A DNA stretch of 64,000 bases from Nocardioides luteus (GTDB lineage: Bacteria > Actinomycetota > Actinomycetes > Propionibacteriales > Nocardioidaceae). Each line of letters begins with the position of its first letter. The first letter of the stretch is position 1. The notes beneath the pieces are model-generated. The model ran no database searches. It worked only from the letters and a program-made list of their open reading frames with translations, and was not told the origin of the DNA. The DNA lies in the NCBI RefSeq assembly GCF_000960475.2, contig NZ_JZDQ02000011.1, positions 99,533 to 163,532 of the forward strand, given 5' to 3'. Of the stretch, positions 15,553 to 24,430 are shown in pieces. Both the position numbers and the translations under genes were made by a program.

Positions 15553-16974
15553 ATGACCACGACTACCCAGGCCGAGCCCGTACGCGAGGCCGCCATGACC
15601 CGCGGACAGCTGCTGGTGCTCCTGCTGCTGCTCGCCTCCCAGTTCACCCTCACCGTCGACTTCTCGATCCTCAACGTGGCGCTGCCGACCGTCGGGGACA
15701 GCCTCGGGTTCGCCGAGGCGCACGTGCAGTGGATCGCGACCGCGTTCGCGCTGTGCGCGGCGGGGTTCACGCTGCTCTTCGGCCGGATCGGCGACTACGT
15801 CGGCCGTCGGCGGGTCTTCCTGATCGGCATGATCGCGCTGGGTGCCGCCTCGCTGCTCGGCGGTGTCGCCACCTCTCCCGAGATGCTGCTCACCGCCCGG
15901 GTCGCCCAGGGCCTGGCCACCGCCGCGGTCACCCCGGCGGCGCTCTCGCTGCTCACCGTCTCCTTCCCCGAGGGACCACTGCGGCAGCGCGCCCTGGGCC
16001 TGAACAGCGTGGTGATGTCGACCGGCTTCACCGCGGGAGCGGTGCTCGGTGGCGTGCTCACCGATCTGCTCTCGTGGCGCTGGGCGTTCCTGGTCAACGT
16101 ACCGATCGCGCTGCTGGTCGTGGCGATCGCGCCGTTCGTGCTGCGCGACTCCGCCGACCGGGAGCGGTCGCGGCTCGACATCCCGGGCGCCGTCCTGGTG
16201 ACCGGCGGTCTGCTCGCGCTGGTCTACGGCGCGACCCGTCTGGGCGAGGCCGGCATCGCCGACGTCTGGGGGCTGGCCGCGATCGGCGTCGCGGTGGTCC
16301 TGCTGGTCGCCTTCTGGCGCGCCGAGTCCGCCCACCCGCACCCGCTGGTGCCGCTGCAGATCCTCACCCGGCGCACGATCGGCTTCGGCAACATCGCCGG
16401 CTTCGCGACCTTCGCCTTCGAGTCCTCGCTGGTCTTCGTGCTGACGATGTATCTCCAGCACGTCCTCGGCCTCGACGCCCTGCAGACCGGGCTGATGCTG
16501 GTCGCGATGGGCCTGGGCGCGATCATCGGCGGCTCCGTCGCTCCTCGGTTCATCGAGACCTTCGGCGTACGCAACACCGTGGCGGTCGGTCTCGCCATCC
16601 AGGCGGTCACCACCGGCATCCTCGTCCTGGTCGGGCCCTCGGTCGGCTGGCTGTGGTTCGTCGGCCTGATGAACTTCGTCGGCGCGATCGGGCACGTCGC
16701 CGCGATCGTCGGGTTCATGGTCGCGGCGACCTCCGGGCTGCCCGACCACGAGCAGGGGCTGGCCACCGGCCTGGCGATGATGACCCAGCAGGTCGCGATC
16801 GCCCTCGGCATCCCGATCATGTCCACCGTGGCCACCGCCGCCGGCGGGATCGACTCGCTCGGCGCGCTTCACGTGGCGATCGCCGTCAACGCGGTCCTGG
16901 TCCTGATCGCCGCGCTGCTGGTGGCCGTCGGGATGCCCGTCCGCCGGTCCATCCTCCGAAACTCTCTGAACTAA
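15553..16974 (+). CDS. MFS transporter, DHA2 (EmrB/QacA) drug-exporter family
   Basis: 473-aa multi-pass membrane protein. LTVDFSILNVALPTVGDSLG (helix 1), AFALCAAGFTLLFGRIGDYVGRRR (motif A loop) and GLNSVVMSTGFTAGAVLGGVLTD (motif C) are DHA2-typical. At least twelve hydrophobic segments are visible; 473 aa suits a 14-helix DHA2 protein. It probably exports a toxic or signalling compound with proton antiport. I used ATG 15553; a longer frame back to 15433 overlaps the promoter. Its divergent XRE neighbour probably represses it, and its last codons overlap the -35 element of the LLM cluster promoter. Confidence 0.88.
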   Translation: MTTTTQAEPVREAAMTRGQLLVLLLLLASQFTLTVDFSILNVALPTVGDSLGFAEAHVQWIATAFALCAAGFTLLFGRIGDYVGRRRVFLIGMIALGAASLLGGVATSPEMLLTARVAQGLATAAVTPAALSLLTVSFPEGPLRQRALGLNSVVMSTGFTAGAVLGGVLTDLLSWRWAFLVNVPIALLVVAIAPFVLRDSADRERSRLDIPGAVLVTGGLLALVYGATRLGEAGIADVWGLAAIGVAVVLLVAFWRAESAHPHPLVPLQILTRRTIGFGNIAGFATFAFESSLVFVLTMYLQHVLGLDALQTGLMLVAMGLGAIIGGSVAPRFIETFGVRNTVAVGLAIQAVTTGILVLVGPSVGWLWFVGLMNFVGAIGHVAAIVGFMVAATSGLPDHEQGLATGLAMMTQQVAIALGIPIMSTVATAAGGIDSLGALHVAIAVNAVLVLIAALLVAVGMPVRRSILRNSLN

Positions 16975-16994
16975 GTTGATGAAGTCAGTAGACT
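16966..16994 (+). promoter_or_regulatory. Sigma-A-like leaderless promoter with overlapping palindrome for the LLM cluster
   Basis: CTGAAC (16966-16971), 17 bases, then TAGACT (16989-16994). A start seven or eight bases later falls on the A of ATG 17002, so the mRNA would be leaderless. The -35 overlaps the MFS stop codon. AAGTC-AGTA-GACTT (16982-16995), a perfect inverted repeat, overlaps the -10 and is a good repressor-site candidate. Confidence 0.5.
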
Positions 16995-17001
16995 TTTGCG
17001 C

Positions 17002-18228
17002 ATGAGCGCGCCCCTACCTCGTCTTCGACTCGCCGTGGCTCTCGATGGCGCCGGGTGGCATCCGGCCGCCTGGCGAGAGCCGAACGCCCGGCCGGAAGAT
17101 CTTCTGAAACCCGGCTACTGGGCCGGTCTCGTCCAGGAGGCCGAGACCGGCCTGCTGGACTTCGTCACGATCGAGGACTCGCTCTCGATCCAGACCGACG
17201 CACCGTTCGGCACCGAGGACGACGATCGCACCGACCGCGTGCGCGGCCTGCTCGACGCCGTGCTGATCGCCTCCCGGATCGCGCCGCTGACCAGGCACAT
17301 CGGCATCGTGCCGACCGTGGTCGTCACCCACACCGAGCCGTTCCATCTCAGCAAGGCGATCGCGACGCTGGACTACGTGAGCCGGGGCCGCGCCGGCGTA
17401 CGCGTGCAGGTGGCGCCGCGGCCGCGCGACGCCGCGCTGTTCGGGCGACGCGAGTTCCCCGACATCTCGTACGCCGACCTGCGCTCGCCCGCGGGCGAGG
17501 GGCTGATCCGGGAGGCGTTCGCCGAGGCGGCCGACTACGTCGAGGTCCTGCGGCGGCTGTGGGACTCCTGGGAGGACGACGCCGAGATCCGTGACGTCGC
17601 GACCGGCCGGTTCGTCGACCGCGACAAGATCCACTACATCGACTTCGAGGGACTCCACTTCGACGTGAAGGGCCCCTCGATCACCCCGCGGCCGCCGCAG
17701 GGACAGCCGGTCGTGGCCGCTCTCGCCCACCGCGACCGGCCCTTCGAGCTGGTCGGCACCTCGGCCGACGTCGGGTTCGTGACGCCGCGGACTCCGGCCG
17801 ACATCGCCTCGATCACCGCCGAGATCCGGGCCGCGCAGGACGCCGCCGGGCGCGGCGAGGAGACCGTCCACGTCTTCGGCGACATCGTCGTCGTGCTCGA
17901 CGAGACCGAGCAGGGCGCCCAGGACCGGCTGACCCGGCTGAACGAGGCGGCCGGGGCGGCGTACGAGTCCGACGCGCTGATCTTCGCCGGCACCCCCGCG
18001 GGTCTGGCCGACCTGCTGGCCACCTGGCACGCCGCGGGCCTCTCCGGGTTCCGGCTGCGGCCGGCGGTGCTCCCCGACGACCTGCGCCGGATCACGCAGA
18101 AGCTCGTGCCCGAGCTGCAGCGGCGGGGGCTCTTCCACGACGCGTACGCCGGGACGACCCTGCGGGGCGCGCTCGGTCTGCCGCGTCCCATCAGCCGCTA
18201 CGCCACCACCGAGGGGACGCCCGCATGA
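17002..18228 (+). CDS. LLM-class flavin-dependent oxidoreductase
   Basis: 408-aa bacterial-luciferase-fold monooxygenase, expected to use reduced flavin and O2. LLDFVTIEDSLSIQ, PLTRHIGIVPTVVVTHTEPF followed by HLSKAIATLDYVSRGRAGVR are the beta-strand and flavin-pocket landmarks of the family, and FPEVS-like FPDISYADL follows. The start is ATG 17002; the upstream in-frame TTG lies in the promoter spacer. First of four overlapping LLM genes (ATGA with the next). No flavin reductase is present in the cluster, so reduced flavin must come from elsewhere. The substrate is unknown; context suggests an organosulfur or N-substituted compound. Confidence 0.87.
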   Translation: MSAPLPRLRLAVALDGAGWHPAAWREPNARPEDLLKPGYWAGLVQEAETGLLDFVTIEDSLSIQTDAPFGTEDDDRTDRVRGLLDAVLIASRIAPLTRHIGIVPTVVVTHTEPFHLSKAIATLDYVSRGRAGVRVQVAPRPRDAALFGRREFPDISYADLRSPAGEGLIREAFAEAADYVEVLRRLWDSWEDDAEIRDVATGRFVDRDKIHYIDFEGLHFDVKGPSITPRPPQGQPVVAALAHRDRPFELVGTSADVGFVTPRTPADIASITAEIRAAQDAAGRGEETVHVFGDIVVVLDETEQGAQDRLTRLNEAAGAAYESDALIFAGTPAGLADLLATWHAAGLSGFRLRPAVLPDDLRRITQKLVPELQRRGLFHDAYAGTTLRGALGLPRPISRYATTEGTPA

Positions 18229-19592
18229 GCACCGTGCGCAACGATGACAAGCCGAAGAAGCAGATCCACCTCGCCGCCCACTTCCCCGGCGTCAACAACA
18301 CCACCGTGTGGAGCGACCCGGCCTCGGGCAGCCACATCGAGTTCGACTCGTTCGTCGAGTTCGCGCAGATCGCCGAGCGCGGCCTGTTCGACTTCATGTT
18401 CCTCGCCGAGGGGCTGCGGCTGCGCGAGCAGGCCGGGCAGATCTACGACCTCGACGTGGTCGGGCGGCCGGACACGTTCACCATCCTGGCCGCGCTCGCC
18501 GCGGTCACCGAGCGCCTCGGGCTGACCGGCACGATCAACTCGACGTTCAACGAGCCCTACGAGGTCGCCCGCCAGTTCGCGAGCCTCGACCACCTCTCCG
18601 ACGGCCGGGCCGCGTGGAACGTGGTCACCTCCTGGGACGCGTTCACCGGGGAGAACTTCCGCCGCGGCGGCTATCTGCCGCAGGACCAGCGCTACGAGCG
18701 GGCCCGGACCTTCCTCGACGCCGCGACCCGGCTGTGGGACACCTGGAAGGGCGACGAGATCCTCGCCGACAAGGCCTCCGGAGAGTTCCTGTCGACACCG
18801 GCCGCGGGGACCTTCGAGCATCAGGACAGCCAGTTCGACATCAGTGGCCGGTTCAACGTCCCGCGCAGCCCGCAGGGCCGCCCGGTGATCTTCCAGGCCG
18901 GCGACTCCGAGGAGGGCCGCGACTTCGCCGCCGCCAAGGCCGACGCGATCTTCTCCCGGCACAGCCACCTCGAGGACGGCCAGCGCTTCTACACCGACGT
19001 GAAGGGCCGGCTGGAGAGGTTCGGCCGTCGCCACGAGGACCTGCTGATCCTGCCCGCGGCCACCTTCGTGCTGGCCGACACCGACGCCGAGGCCGTGGAG
19101 CTGGCCCGGGAGATCCGCCTTCAGCAGGTCTCGCCCGCGACCGCGATCAAGCTGCTCGAGCAGCTGTGGAACCGCGACCTCTCCGACCACGACCCCGACG
19201 GCCCGCTGCCCACCGTCGACCCGTCCGAGAACGACGACCTGATCGCGAAGGGCCGCGCCAGCGCCCGTTCGCACGGCGACCGGCTCGAGCAGGCCGAGCG
19301 CTGGCGGGAGGTGTCGCGCGCCAAGGGGCTGAGCACCCGCGAGACGATCGTCGAGGTCACCGGCCGGCAGAGCTTCATCGGCTCGGCGGAGACGATCGCG
19401 TCCACCATCGACGACTTCGTCCAGGCCGACGCCGCCGACGGCTACATCCTGGTCCCCCACATCACCCCCGGCGGGCTGGCGCCCTTCGTCGACCACGTGG
19501 TGCCGCTGCTCCAGGAGCGCGGCGTCTTCCGCACCGCCTACGAAGGGGCCACGCTCCGCGAGAACCTCGGGCTGCGGGAGCCGGGGCAGTGA
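18225..19592 (+). CDS. NtaA/SnaA/DszA-family FMN-dependent monooxygenase
   Basis: 455 aa, the size of this subgroup. Landmarks are IHLAAHFPGVNNTTVWSDP, IAERGLFDFMFLAEGLRLRE, GTINSTFNEPYEVARQFASL, DHLSDGRAAWNVVTSW and RSPQGRPVIFQAGDSEEG, all matching nitrilotriacetate/dibenzothiophene-sulfone/CmoJ-type monooxygenases. Such enzymes cleave C-N or C-S bonds with FMNH2 and O2. Its ATG overlaps the preceding stop (ATGA), and its own stop overlaps the next GTG (GTGA). In Bacillus, a relative (CmoJ/SndB type) sits with an amino-acid ABC transporter, as here. Confidence 0.9.
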   Translation: MSTVRNDDKPKKQIHLAAHFPGVNNTTVWSDPASGSHIEFDSFVEFAQIAERGLFDFMFLAEGLRLREQAGQIYDLDVVGRPDTFTILAALAAVTERLGLTGTINSTFNEPYEVARQFASLDHLSDGRAAWNVVTSWDAFTGENFRRGGYLPQDQRYERARTFLDAATRLWDTWKGDEILADKASGEFLSTPAAGTFEHQDSQFDISGRFNVPRSPQGRPVIFQAGDSEEGRDFAAAKADAIFSRHSHLEDGQRFYTDVKGRLERFGRRHEDLLILPAATFVLADTDAEAVELAREIRLQQVSPATAIKLLEQLWNRDLSDHDPDGPLPTVDPSENDDLIAKGRASARSHGDRLEQAERWREVSRAKGLSTRETIVEVTGRQSFIGSAETIASTIDDFVQADAADGYILVPHITPGGLAPFVDHVVPLLQERGVFRTAYEGATLRENLGLREPGQ

Positions 19593-20659
19593 GGTTCCTG
19601 GCGATCACGCTCATCGTCCACCGGCCCGATCCGGTGACGGGGCAGCAGAAGTCGACGTACGAGAGGTTCCGGGAGGTCGTCGCCAACGCGGTCCTCGCCG
19701 AGGAGCTGGGGTTCGACGGGTTCGGGGTCGGCGAGCGGCACGAGCGGCCGTTCATCTCCTCCTCCCCGACCGTGGTCCTCTCCCACCTCGCCGCACGCAC
19801 CGAGCGGATCCGCCTCTTCACCGCGGTGACCACGCTGGCGCTGCTCGACCCGGTGCGGGCCTACGAGGACTACGCCACCCTCGACCACCTCTCCGACGGC
19901 CGGCTCGAGCTGATCATCGGCAAGGGCAACGGCTCCGCGCAGCGTGACCTGTTCCAGGTGACGCCGGAGGACCAGTGGGACCGGAACGCCGAGTCGTACG
20001 AGATCTTCCGGAAGCTGTGGCGGCAGGACCGAGTCACGGCGACCCCGAGGTTCCGGCCCGAGCTGGTCGAGGCCGAGGTCTGGCCGCGGCCGCTCCAGCA
20101 GCCGGTGCGGGTCTGGCACGGGAGCGCCACCTCGAAGGAGTCCGTCGACCTGGCCGCCCGCTACGGCGACCCGCTCTTCTCCGCCAACGTCACCAACCCG
20201 ATCGAGCCCTACGGCGAGCTCGTCGACCACTACCGCGAGCGCTGGACCGCCTACGGCCACGACCCCGCCGACATCGCGATCGGCGCCGGAACGGCAGGGT
20301 TGTTCGTGGCACCGACCAGCCAGGAGGCGTACGCCGCCTATCGCCCGGTCTTCGAGGGCCAGCTCGCCTTCCAGGCGAGCGTCGGGCTCGAGCCGGTCTT
20401 CCCGACCCTGGAGGACTTCGTCGAACGCTCCTCGGCACTGGTCGGGTCGCCGCAGCAGGTGGTCGAGAAGATCCACCGCTACCACGAGCGCTTCGGCCAC
20501 CAGGTCGTCCACGTCCATGCCGATGCCAGCGGCCTGTCCGAGCAGCAGCATCGCGACAGCCTGGAGCTCTTCGCGACTGAGGTGGCCGCCCCGCTGCGTA
20601 CCGCCCTCCCCGACCCGCCCTGGGGCTGGGGCTCCCCCACGAACGGAGCGAATCCATGA
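19589..20659 (+). CDS. LLM-class monooxygenase (CE1758/KPN_01858-like)
   Basis: 356 aa starting at GTG 19589 in a GTGA overlap; a much longer open frame in this phase runs through the NtaA-like gene and is not coding. LAEELGFDGFGVGERHERPF, SSPTVVLSHLAARTERIRL, DHLSDGRLELIIGKGNG and VWHGSATSKESVDLAARYGD are typical of this LLM subgroup. It is predicted to use reduced FMN. It lies third in the four-gene run and overlaps the fourth gene as ATGA. Subfamily naming is from recognition of the pattern and is less certain than family membership. Confidence 0.85.
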   Translation: MRFLAITLIVHRPDPVTGQQKSTYERFREVVANAVLAEELGFDGFGVGERHERPFISSSPTVVLSHLAARTERIRLFTAVTTLALLDPVRAYEDYATLDHLSDGRLELIIGKGNGSAQRDLFQVTPEDQWDRNAESYEIFRKLWRQDRVTATPRFRPELVEAEVWPRPLQQPVRVWHGSATSKESVDLAARYGDPLFSANVTNPIEPYGELVDHYRERWTAYGHDPADIAIGAGTAGLFVAPTSQEAYAAYRPVFEGQLAFQASVGLEPVFPTLEDFVERSSALVGSPQQVVEKIHRYHERFGHQVVHVHADASGLSEQQHRDSLELFATEVAAPLRTALPDPPWGWGSPTNGANP

Positions 20660-21783
20660 GCCACACACCCCTGTCCGTCCTCGATCTCGTGCCCGTGCCG
20701 TCCGGTGCCTCCGGAGCGGACGCTCTGCGCAACGCCGTCTCGCTCGCGCAGGCGACCGAGTCGTTCGGCTACCACCGCTACTGGGTCGCCGAGCACCACC
20801 TCAACCCCGGTGTCGCCGGCACCTCGCCGGCGGTCGTGCTGGCGCTGCTGGGCAGCGCCACCTCGACGATCCGGATCGGCTCCGGCGCGGTGCTGATGGG
20901 GCACCGGACGGCGTTGTCGACGATCGAGGAGTTCGGGCTGCTCGACGCCGCCTTCCCGGGCCGGATCGACCTCGGCCTGGGACGCTCCGGCGGCAGGCCG
21001 GGAGCTGCGGCTCCGGTGGGCGTACCGGTCGAGCTGGTCGACGGACGCACGCCGGAAGGGCTCCTCGTCCCGCCGAAGTTCGACCCCAGCGGGCTGCTCG
21101 GGTCACCGCGGTTCCGGCTCCAGAAGGAGCTCCTGCAGCTGCCCGGCGCGACCGCGGCCGACTACGGCGAGCAGATCGACACCATCCTCGCCTTCATCGA
21201 CGGCACCTACCGCGACGCCGCCGGCACCCCGGCGCGGGTCGTACCCGGCGAGGGCGCGGAGCTCGAGCTGTGGGTGCTCGGCAGCAGCGGCGGCGAGAGC
21301 GCCGAGGCGGCCGGGAAGCGGGGACTCCGGTTCGCGACGAACTATCACGTCAACCCCTCCGGCGTCCTGGAGGCGGCCCACTCCTACCGCACCGCCTTCG
21401 CGCCCTCCGACACCCTCACCGCACCCCACGTTGCCGTCTCCGCCGACGTGGTGGTGGCCGAGACCGAGGAGGAGGCCCGCGAGCTCGCCACCGGCTACGG
21501 CCTCTGGGTCCGCTCCATCCGCACCGCCGAGGGCGCCATCCCGTTCCCGACGCCCGACGAGGCCCGCGCGTGGACGTGGACCGAGGAGGACCGGGCGCTC
21601 GTGCAGGACCGCCTCGACACGCAGTTCGTCGGCACCGCTGCACAGGTCGCCGACCAGCTGGAGATCCTCCAGCGCGCGGTCGAGGCGGACGAGCTGGTCA
21701 TCACGACCATCACCCACGACCACGCCGACCGCGTCCGCTCCTACGAGCTGCTCGCGGCCGAGTGGGCCCGCCGCGGTCGCTAG
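20656..21783 (+). CDS. LLM-class oxidoreductase, MsnO8/CmoO-like
   Basis: 375 aa. The N-terminus PLSVLDLVPVPSGASGADAL, then FGYHRYWVAEHHLNPGVAG and GSGAVLMGHRTALSTIEEFG, and the FPGRIDLGLGRSGG loop define the MsnO8/YtmO-type subgroup. Bacillus CmoO (YtmO) is the member found in a cysteine-derivative salvage operon together with Tcy-type ABC transporter genes. ATG 20656 overlaps the previous stop. It is the last gene of the plus-strand run and is followed by a large hairpin facing the DUF1684 gene. Confidence 0.87.
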   Translation: MSHTPLSVLDLVPVPSGASGADALRNAVSLAQATESFGYHRYWVAEHHLNPGVAGTSPAVVLALLGSATSTIRIGSGAVLMGHRTALSTIEEFGLLDAAFPGRIDLGLGRSGGRPGAAAPVGVPVELVDGRTPEGLLVPPKFDPSGLLGSPRFRLQKELLQLPGATAADYGEQIDTILAFIDGTYRDAAGTPARVVPGEGAELELWVLGSSGGESAEAAGKRGLRFATNYHVNPSGVLEAAHSYRTAFAPSDTLTAPHVAVSADVVVAETEEEARELATGYGLWVRSIRTAEGAIPFPTPDEARAWTWTEEDRALVQDRLDTQFVGTAAQVADQLEILQRAVEADELVITTITHDHADRVRSYELLAAEWARRGR

Positions 21784-21790
21784 ATGCTGA

Positions 21791-21866
21791 CCGAGTTACC
21801 TCGGTAGGGCATCACTTGCTTCGTCGAACTCCACGAATGAAGTGATCGCCCACCGAGGTACCTCGG
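21791..21866. terminator. 27-bp imperfect hairpin between LLM cluster and DUF1684 gene
   Basis: Arms 21791-21817 and 21840-21866 pair with about four mismatches (outer part CCGAGTTACCTCGG against CCGAGGTACCTCGG, inner part ending ATCACTT/AAGTGAT). It lies between convergent genes, 8 bases after the LLM stop. A probable bidirectional terminator without a U-tract. Confidence 0.65.
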
Positions 21867-21888
21867 CCAACATTCGGCCGATCGGCCC

Positions 21889-22677
21889 TTACGGCAGCTT
21901 CTCCCCCGCCTCGACCGCCACCGGCAGCCGGTTGCCGGCCGGCGGGAGCGGGCAGGTGGCGTGGTCGGTGTAGGCGCACGGCAGGTTGGTCGCGCGGTTG
22001 AAGTCCACGATCACGTTGCCGTCCAGGTCGGGCGCGTCGACGGAGAGCGACCGGTTGGCGGCGTACGTCGTCCTCCCCGAGGTCTGGTCGACGAACAGCA
22101 CGTGCAGGGAGCCGGGCGCGAAGCCGGGGAACGCGATGAGGCTGTGCACGGCACCGCCCACCTCGAACTCGATCTCGCCCACCGCCTCGTAGACGTGCTC
22201 GAGGCCGTCGACGACCGAGCCGACGGTGGTCGGCACCGGCGTGTCGTAGGCGACGAAGCGCCCGGGAACGGCCCACCTCGGGTCCGGCGCGTAGGCCTCG
22301 GTGCCGCGGTAGCCGACCAGGACCGGGTTGTCGGGGTGGCGCGGCCGGATGATGTCGTTGCCGCCGCGCTTGGCGATCTCGACGACCGCGTCGCCGAACG
22401 CGGCGGTGACCCCGCCGCGCTCGTCGATCACGCCGAACGAGTGCCGGCCGGTGACCTCGACGCCGTCGACGATCAGGGACTCACCCGGGGCCAGCGAGAC
22501 CACGATGCCCTCGGGGCCGGTCGACCAGGCGCCCGGGACGTCGTCGTACGTCTCCGGCTCCTCGGTGAGCCAGCGGATCGAGGTGATGGCGAGGAATCCG
22601 TGCGCCGAGGCGCGCTTCTTCTCGTGCTCCTCGTGCCACGTCGCCCAGTCCTGGGTGAAGGTGTCGGTGACGGTCAT
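21889..22677 (-). CDS. DUF1684 domain-containing protein (copy 1)
   Basis: 262-aa soluble protein of DUF1684, function unestablished. The N-terminal WHEEHEKKRASAHGFLAITS and the C-terminal VDFNRATNLPCAYTDHATCP followed by LPPAGN are the conserved parts, with invariant-looking Asn, Cys, Tyr, His and Cys. A second copy is at 28123-28917. It is the last gene of the minus-strand operon after the ABC transporter, 17 bases from the binding-protein stop. Co-location with LLM monooxygenases and a Tcy-like transporter suggests a hydrolase or binding role in the same salvage pathway; inferred. Confidence 0.85.
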   Translation of the reverse strand: MTVTDTFTQDWATWHEEHEKKRASAHGFLAITSIRWLTEEPETYDDVPGAWSTGPEGIVVSLAPGESLIVDGVEVTGRHSFGVIDERGGVTAAFGDAVVEIAKRGGNDIIRPRHPDNPVLVGYRGTEAYAPDPRWAVPGRFVAYDTPVPTTVGSVVDGLEHVYEAVGEIEFEVGGAVHSLIAFPGFAPGSLHVLFVDQTSGRTTYAANRSLSVDAPDLDGNVIVDFNRATNLPCAYTDHATCPLPPAGNRLPVAVEAGEKLP

Positions 22678-22694
22678 AGTTCCTCCCGGAAGGT

Positions 22695-23648
22695 TCAGAA
22701 TGCCGGCTTCGGATTGAACTCCGACTTGTCCAGCTTTATGTCGGAAACGTCCCACTTCGTGAAGATCTTGTTGTACGTCCCGTCGGCGATGAGCGCGTTG
22801 ATGGCGTCGACGATCACCGGCGCCAGCGGCGACTTCTTGGCGACGACGAAGCCGACGTCGGTGAGGCTGAGCTCGCCGAGGTACTTCAGACCGGGCTGGT
22901 GGGAGACCAGGTACTTCAGCGACAGGGTCGGACCGAAGTAGAGGTCGGTCTTGCCGTTCTGCAGGCCGAGCAGGATCGCGGCGTTGTCCTTGAAGTAGTC
23001 CACCTCGTAGGCCTTCTTGCCGGCCTTCTCGCACTCGGCGGCGCCGTCCTCGAGGATCTGCTGGAAGCTGGAGCCGGGCGAGGTCGCCACGGTGTGGCCG
23101 CAGATGTCGGTCAGCGTCTTCACCTGGTCGAGGTCGCCGTCCTCACGGGAGACGAACGACTGCCCGTCGAGCAGGTAGGTGGCGTAGTCGACCACCTCGA
23201 GCCGCTCGGAGGTGACCGCGAAGTTGGCCTGGCCGACGTCGTACTTCCCGCTCTGGGCGCCCGGCACGATCGTCTCGAAGCTGCCGAACTCCGTCTTCCA
23301 GGTCACCCCGAGCTTGGCCGCGACCGCGTTGCGCAGGTCGATGTCGAGACCGATCTGCTCCCCGGCCTGGTCCGAGCCGCCGTGCGGGAGCCCCTGCTCA
23401 CCGGTGGCCTCGGTGGTGCCGAGGACGAGCGTCTTGGACTTCTGTACGTCGGCGGGCAGCCGCTTCGTCAGGGCCGGGTCCGCCTGGACGCCCGAGACGA
23501 CGTCCTGGGTCGGGATCGCGGCCGGTTCGGCGGAGGCCGAGCCGTCGGCCCCGATGCCACGCTCGGCGTCGCTGAGCGTGTCCGAGGCGTTGCCGCAGCC
23601 GGCGAGGGCGAGGGCCGCAAGGGCGGCCAGGACGAGCTTGAGCTTCAT
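22695..23648 (-). CDS. Amino-acid ABC transporter substrate-binding lipoprotein
   Basis: 317-aa lipoprotein: MKLKLVLAALAALALAGCGN has a clear lipobox (LAGC). The mature part is a type-II periplasmic-binding-protein fold of the polar amino acid family (LGTTEATGEQ, GLDIDLRNAVAAKLGVTWK, GKYDVGQANFAVTSER, then a second lobe). It uses ATG 23648 with AAGGAA seven bases upstream; an upstream in-frame start overlaps the ATPase gene. Partner of the ATPase and permease immediately upstream. The ligand is not readable; cystine or an S-substituted cysteine is a guess from context. Confidence 0.9.
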   Translation of the reverse strand: MKLKLVLAALAALALAGCGNASDTLSDAERGIGADGSASAEPAAIPTQDVVSGVQADPALTKRLPADVQKSKTLVLGTTEATGEQGLPHGGSDQAGEQIGLDIDLRNAVAAKLGVTWKTEFGSFETIVPGAQSGKYDVGQANFAVTSERLEVVDYATYLLDGQSFVSREDGDLDQVKTLTDICGHTVATSPGSSFQQILEDGAAECEKAGKKAYEVDYFKDNAAILLGLQNGKTDLYFGPTLSLKYLVSHQPGLKYLGELSLTDVGFVVAKKSPLAPVIVDAINALIADGTYNKIFTKWDVSDIKLDKSEFNPKPAF

Positions 23649-23668
23649 CTGAGTTCCTTGTCTGGGGG

Positions 23669-24430
23669 TCACAACACAGCGGAGAGGAACGCCCGAGCGC
23701 GCTCGTGGGTGGGAGAGACGAGTACGTCGCCGGGCGGCCCGGCCTCGACCAGCCGGCCGTCGTCGAGGAAGACGACCTGGTCGGCGACCTCGCGCGCGAA
23801 GCCGATCTCGTGGGTGACCACGATCATCGTCATCCCGGTCCGGGCGAGGTCCTTCATCACGCCGAGCACCTCGCCGACCATCTCCGGGTCGAGCGCGGAG
23901 GTCGGCTCGTCGAAGAGCATCAGCTCGGGCTCGACCGCGAGCGCGCGGGCGATCGCCACCCGCTGCTGCTGGCCGCCCGACATCTGTCGCGGGTAGGAGC
24001 GCTCCTTGTCGGCCAGGCCGACCCGGTCGAGCAGCTCGCGCCCGCGCGTCTCGGCCGCCCGGCGGCGTACGCCTGCGGCCAGCTGGCCCTCCAGGACGTT
24101 CTCGAGGGCGGTCTTGTGCGGGAACAGGTTGAACTGCTGGAAGACCATCCCGATCCGGCTGCGCTGGCGGGTGACCGCCCGGTCGGAGAGCTCCCGCAGC
24201 TGGGCTCCCTCGCGGCGGTAGCCGATGATCTCGCCGTCCACCTCGACGAAGCCGGCGTCGGGCTTCTCCAGGTGGTTGACCGTACGCAGCAAGGTGGACT
24301 TCCCCGACCCCGACGGCCCCAGGACGACCGCCACCGAGCCCCGGGCGACGTCGAGGTCGATGCCGTCGAGGACGGTGTTGGCGCCGAACTGCTTGCTCAG
24401 GCCTCGAACACGCACCAACGGCTCGCTCAT
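23669..24430 (-). CDS. Amino-acid ABC transporter ATP-binding protein
   Basis: 253 aa of the GlnQ/TcyN family: Walker [10 protein letters not shown] at about 38-46, Q-loop [17 protein letters not shown], signature [15 protein letters not shown], Walker [17 protein letters not shown], and the closing [20 protein letters not shown]. Energises import through the adjacent permease. Its ATG overlaps the permease stop as TGATG. Next downstream is the substrate-binding lipoprotein (20 bases). Confidence 0.93.
   Translation of the reverse strand: MSEPLVRVRGLSKQFGANTVLDGIDLDVARGSVAVVLGPSGSGKSTLLRTVNHLEKPDAGFVEVDGEIIGYRREGAQLRELSDRAVTRQRSRIGMVFQQFNLFPHKTALENVLEGQLAAGVRRRAAETRGRELLDRVGLADKERSYPRQMSGGQQQRVAIARALAVEPELMLFDEPTSALDPEMVGEVLGVMKDLARTGMTMIVVTHEIGFAREVADQVVFLDDGRLVEAGPPGDVLVSPTHERARAFLSAVL

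Noticed and set aside
18308..20659. 783-aa fusion of the NtaA-like and LLM proteins
   Set aside because: The first part is an Arg/Pro-rich frame antiphase to the NtaA gene; the true gene starts at GTG 19589 in a GTGA overlap.
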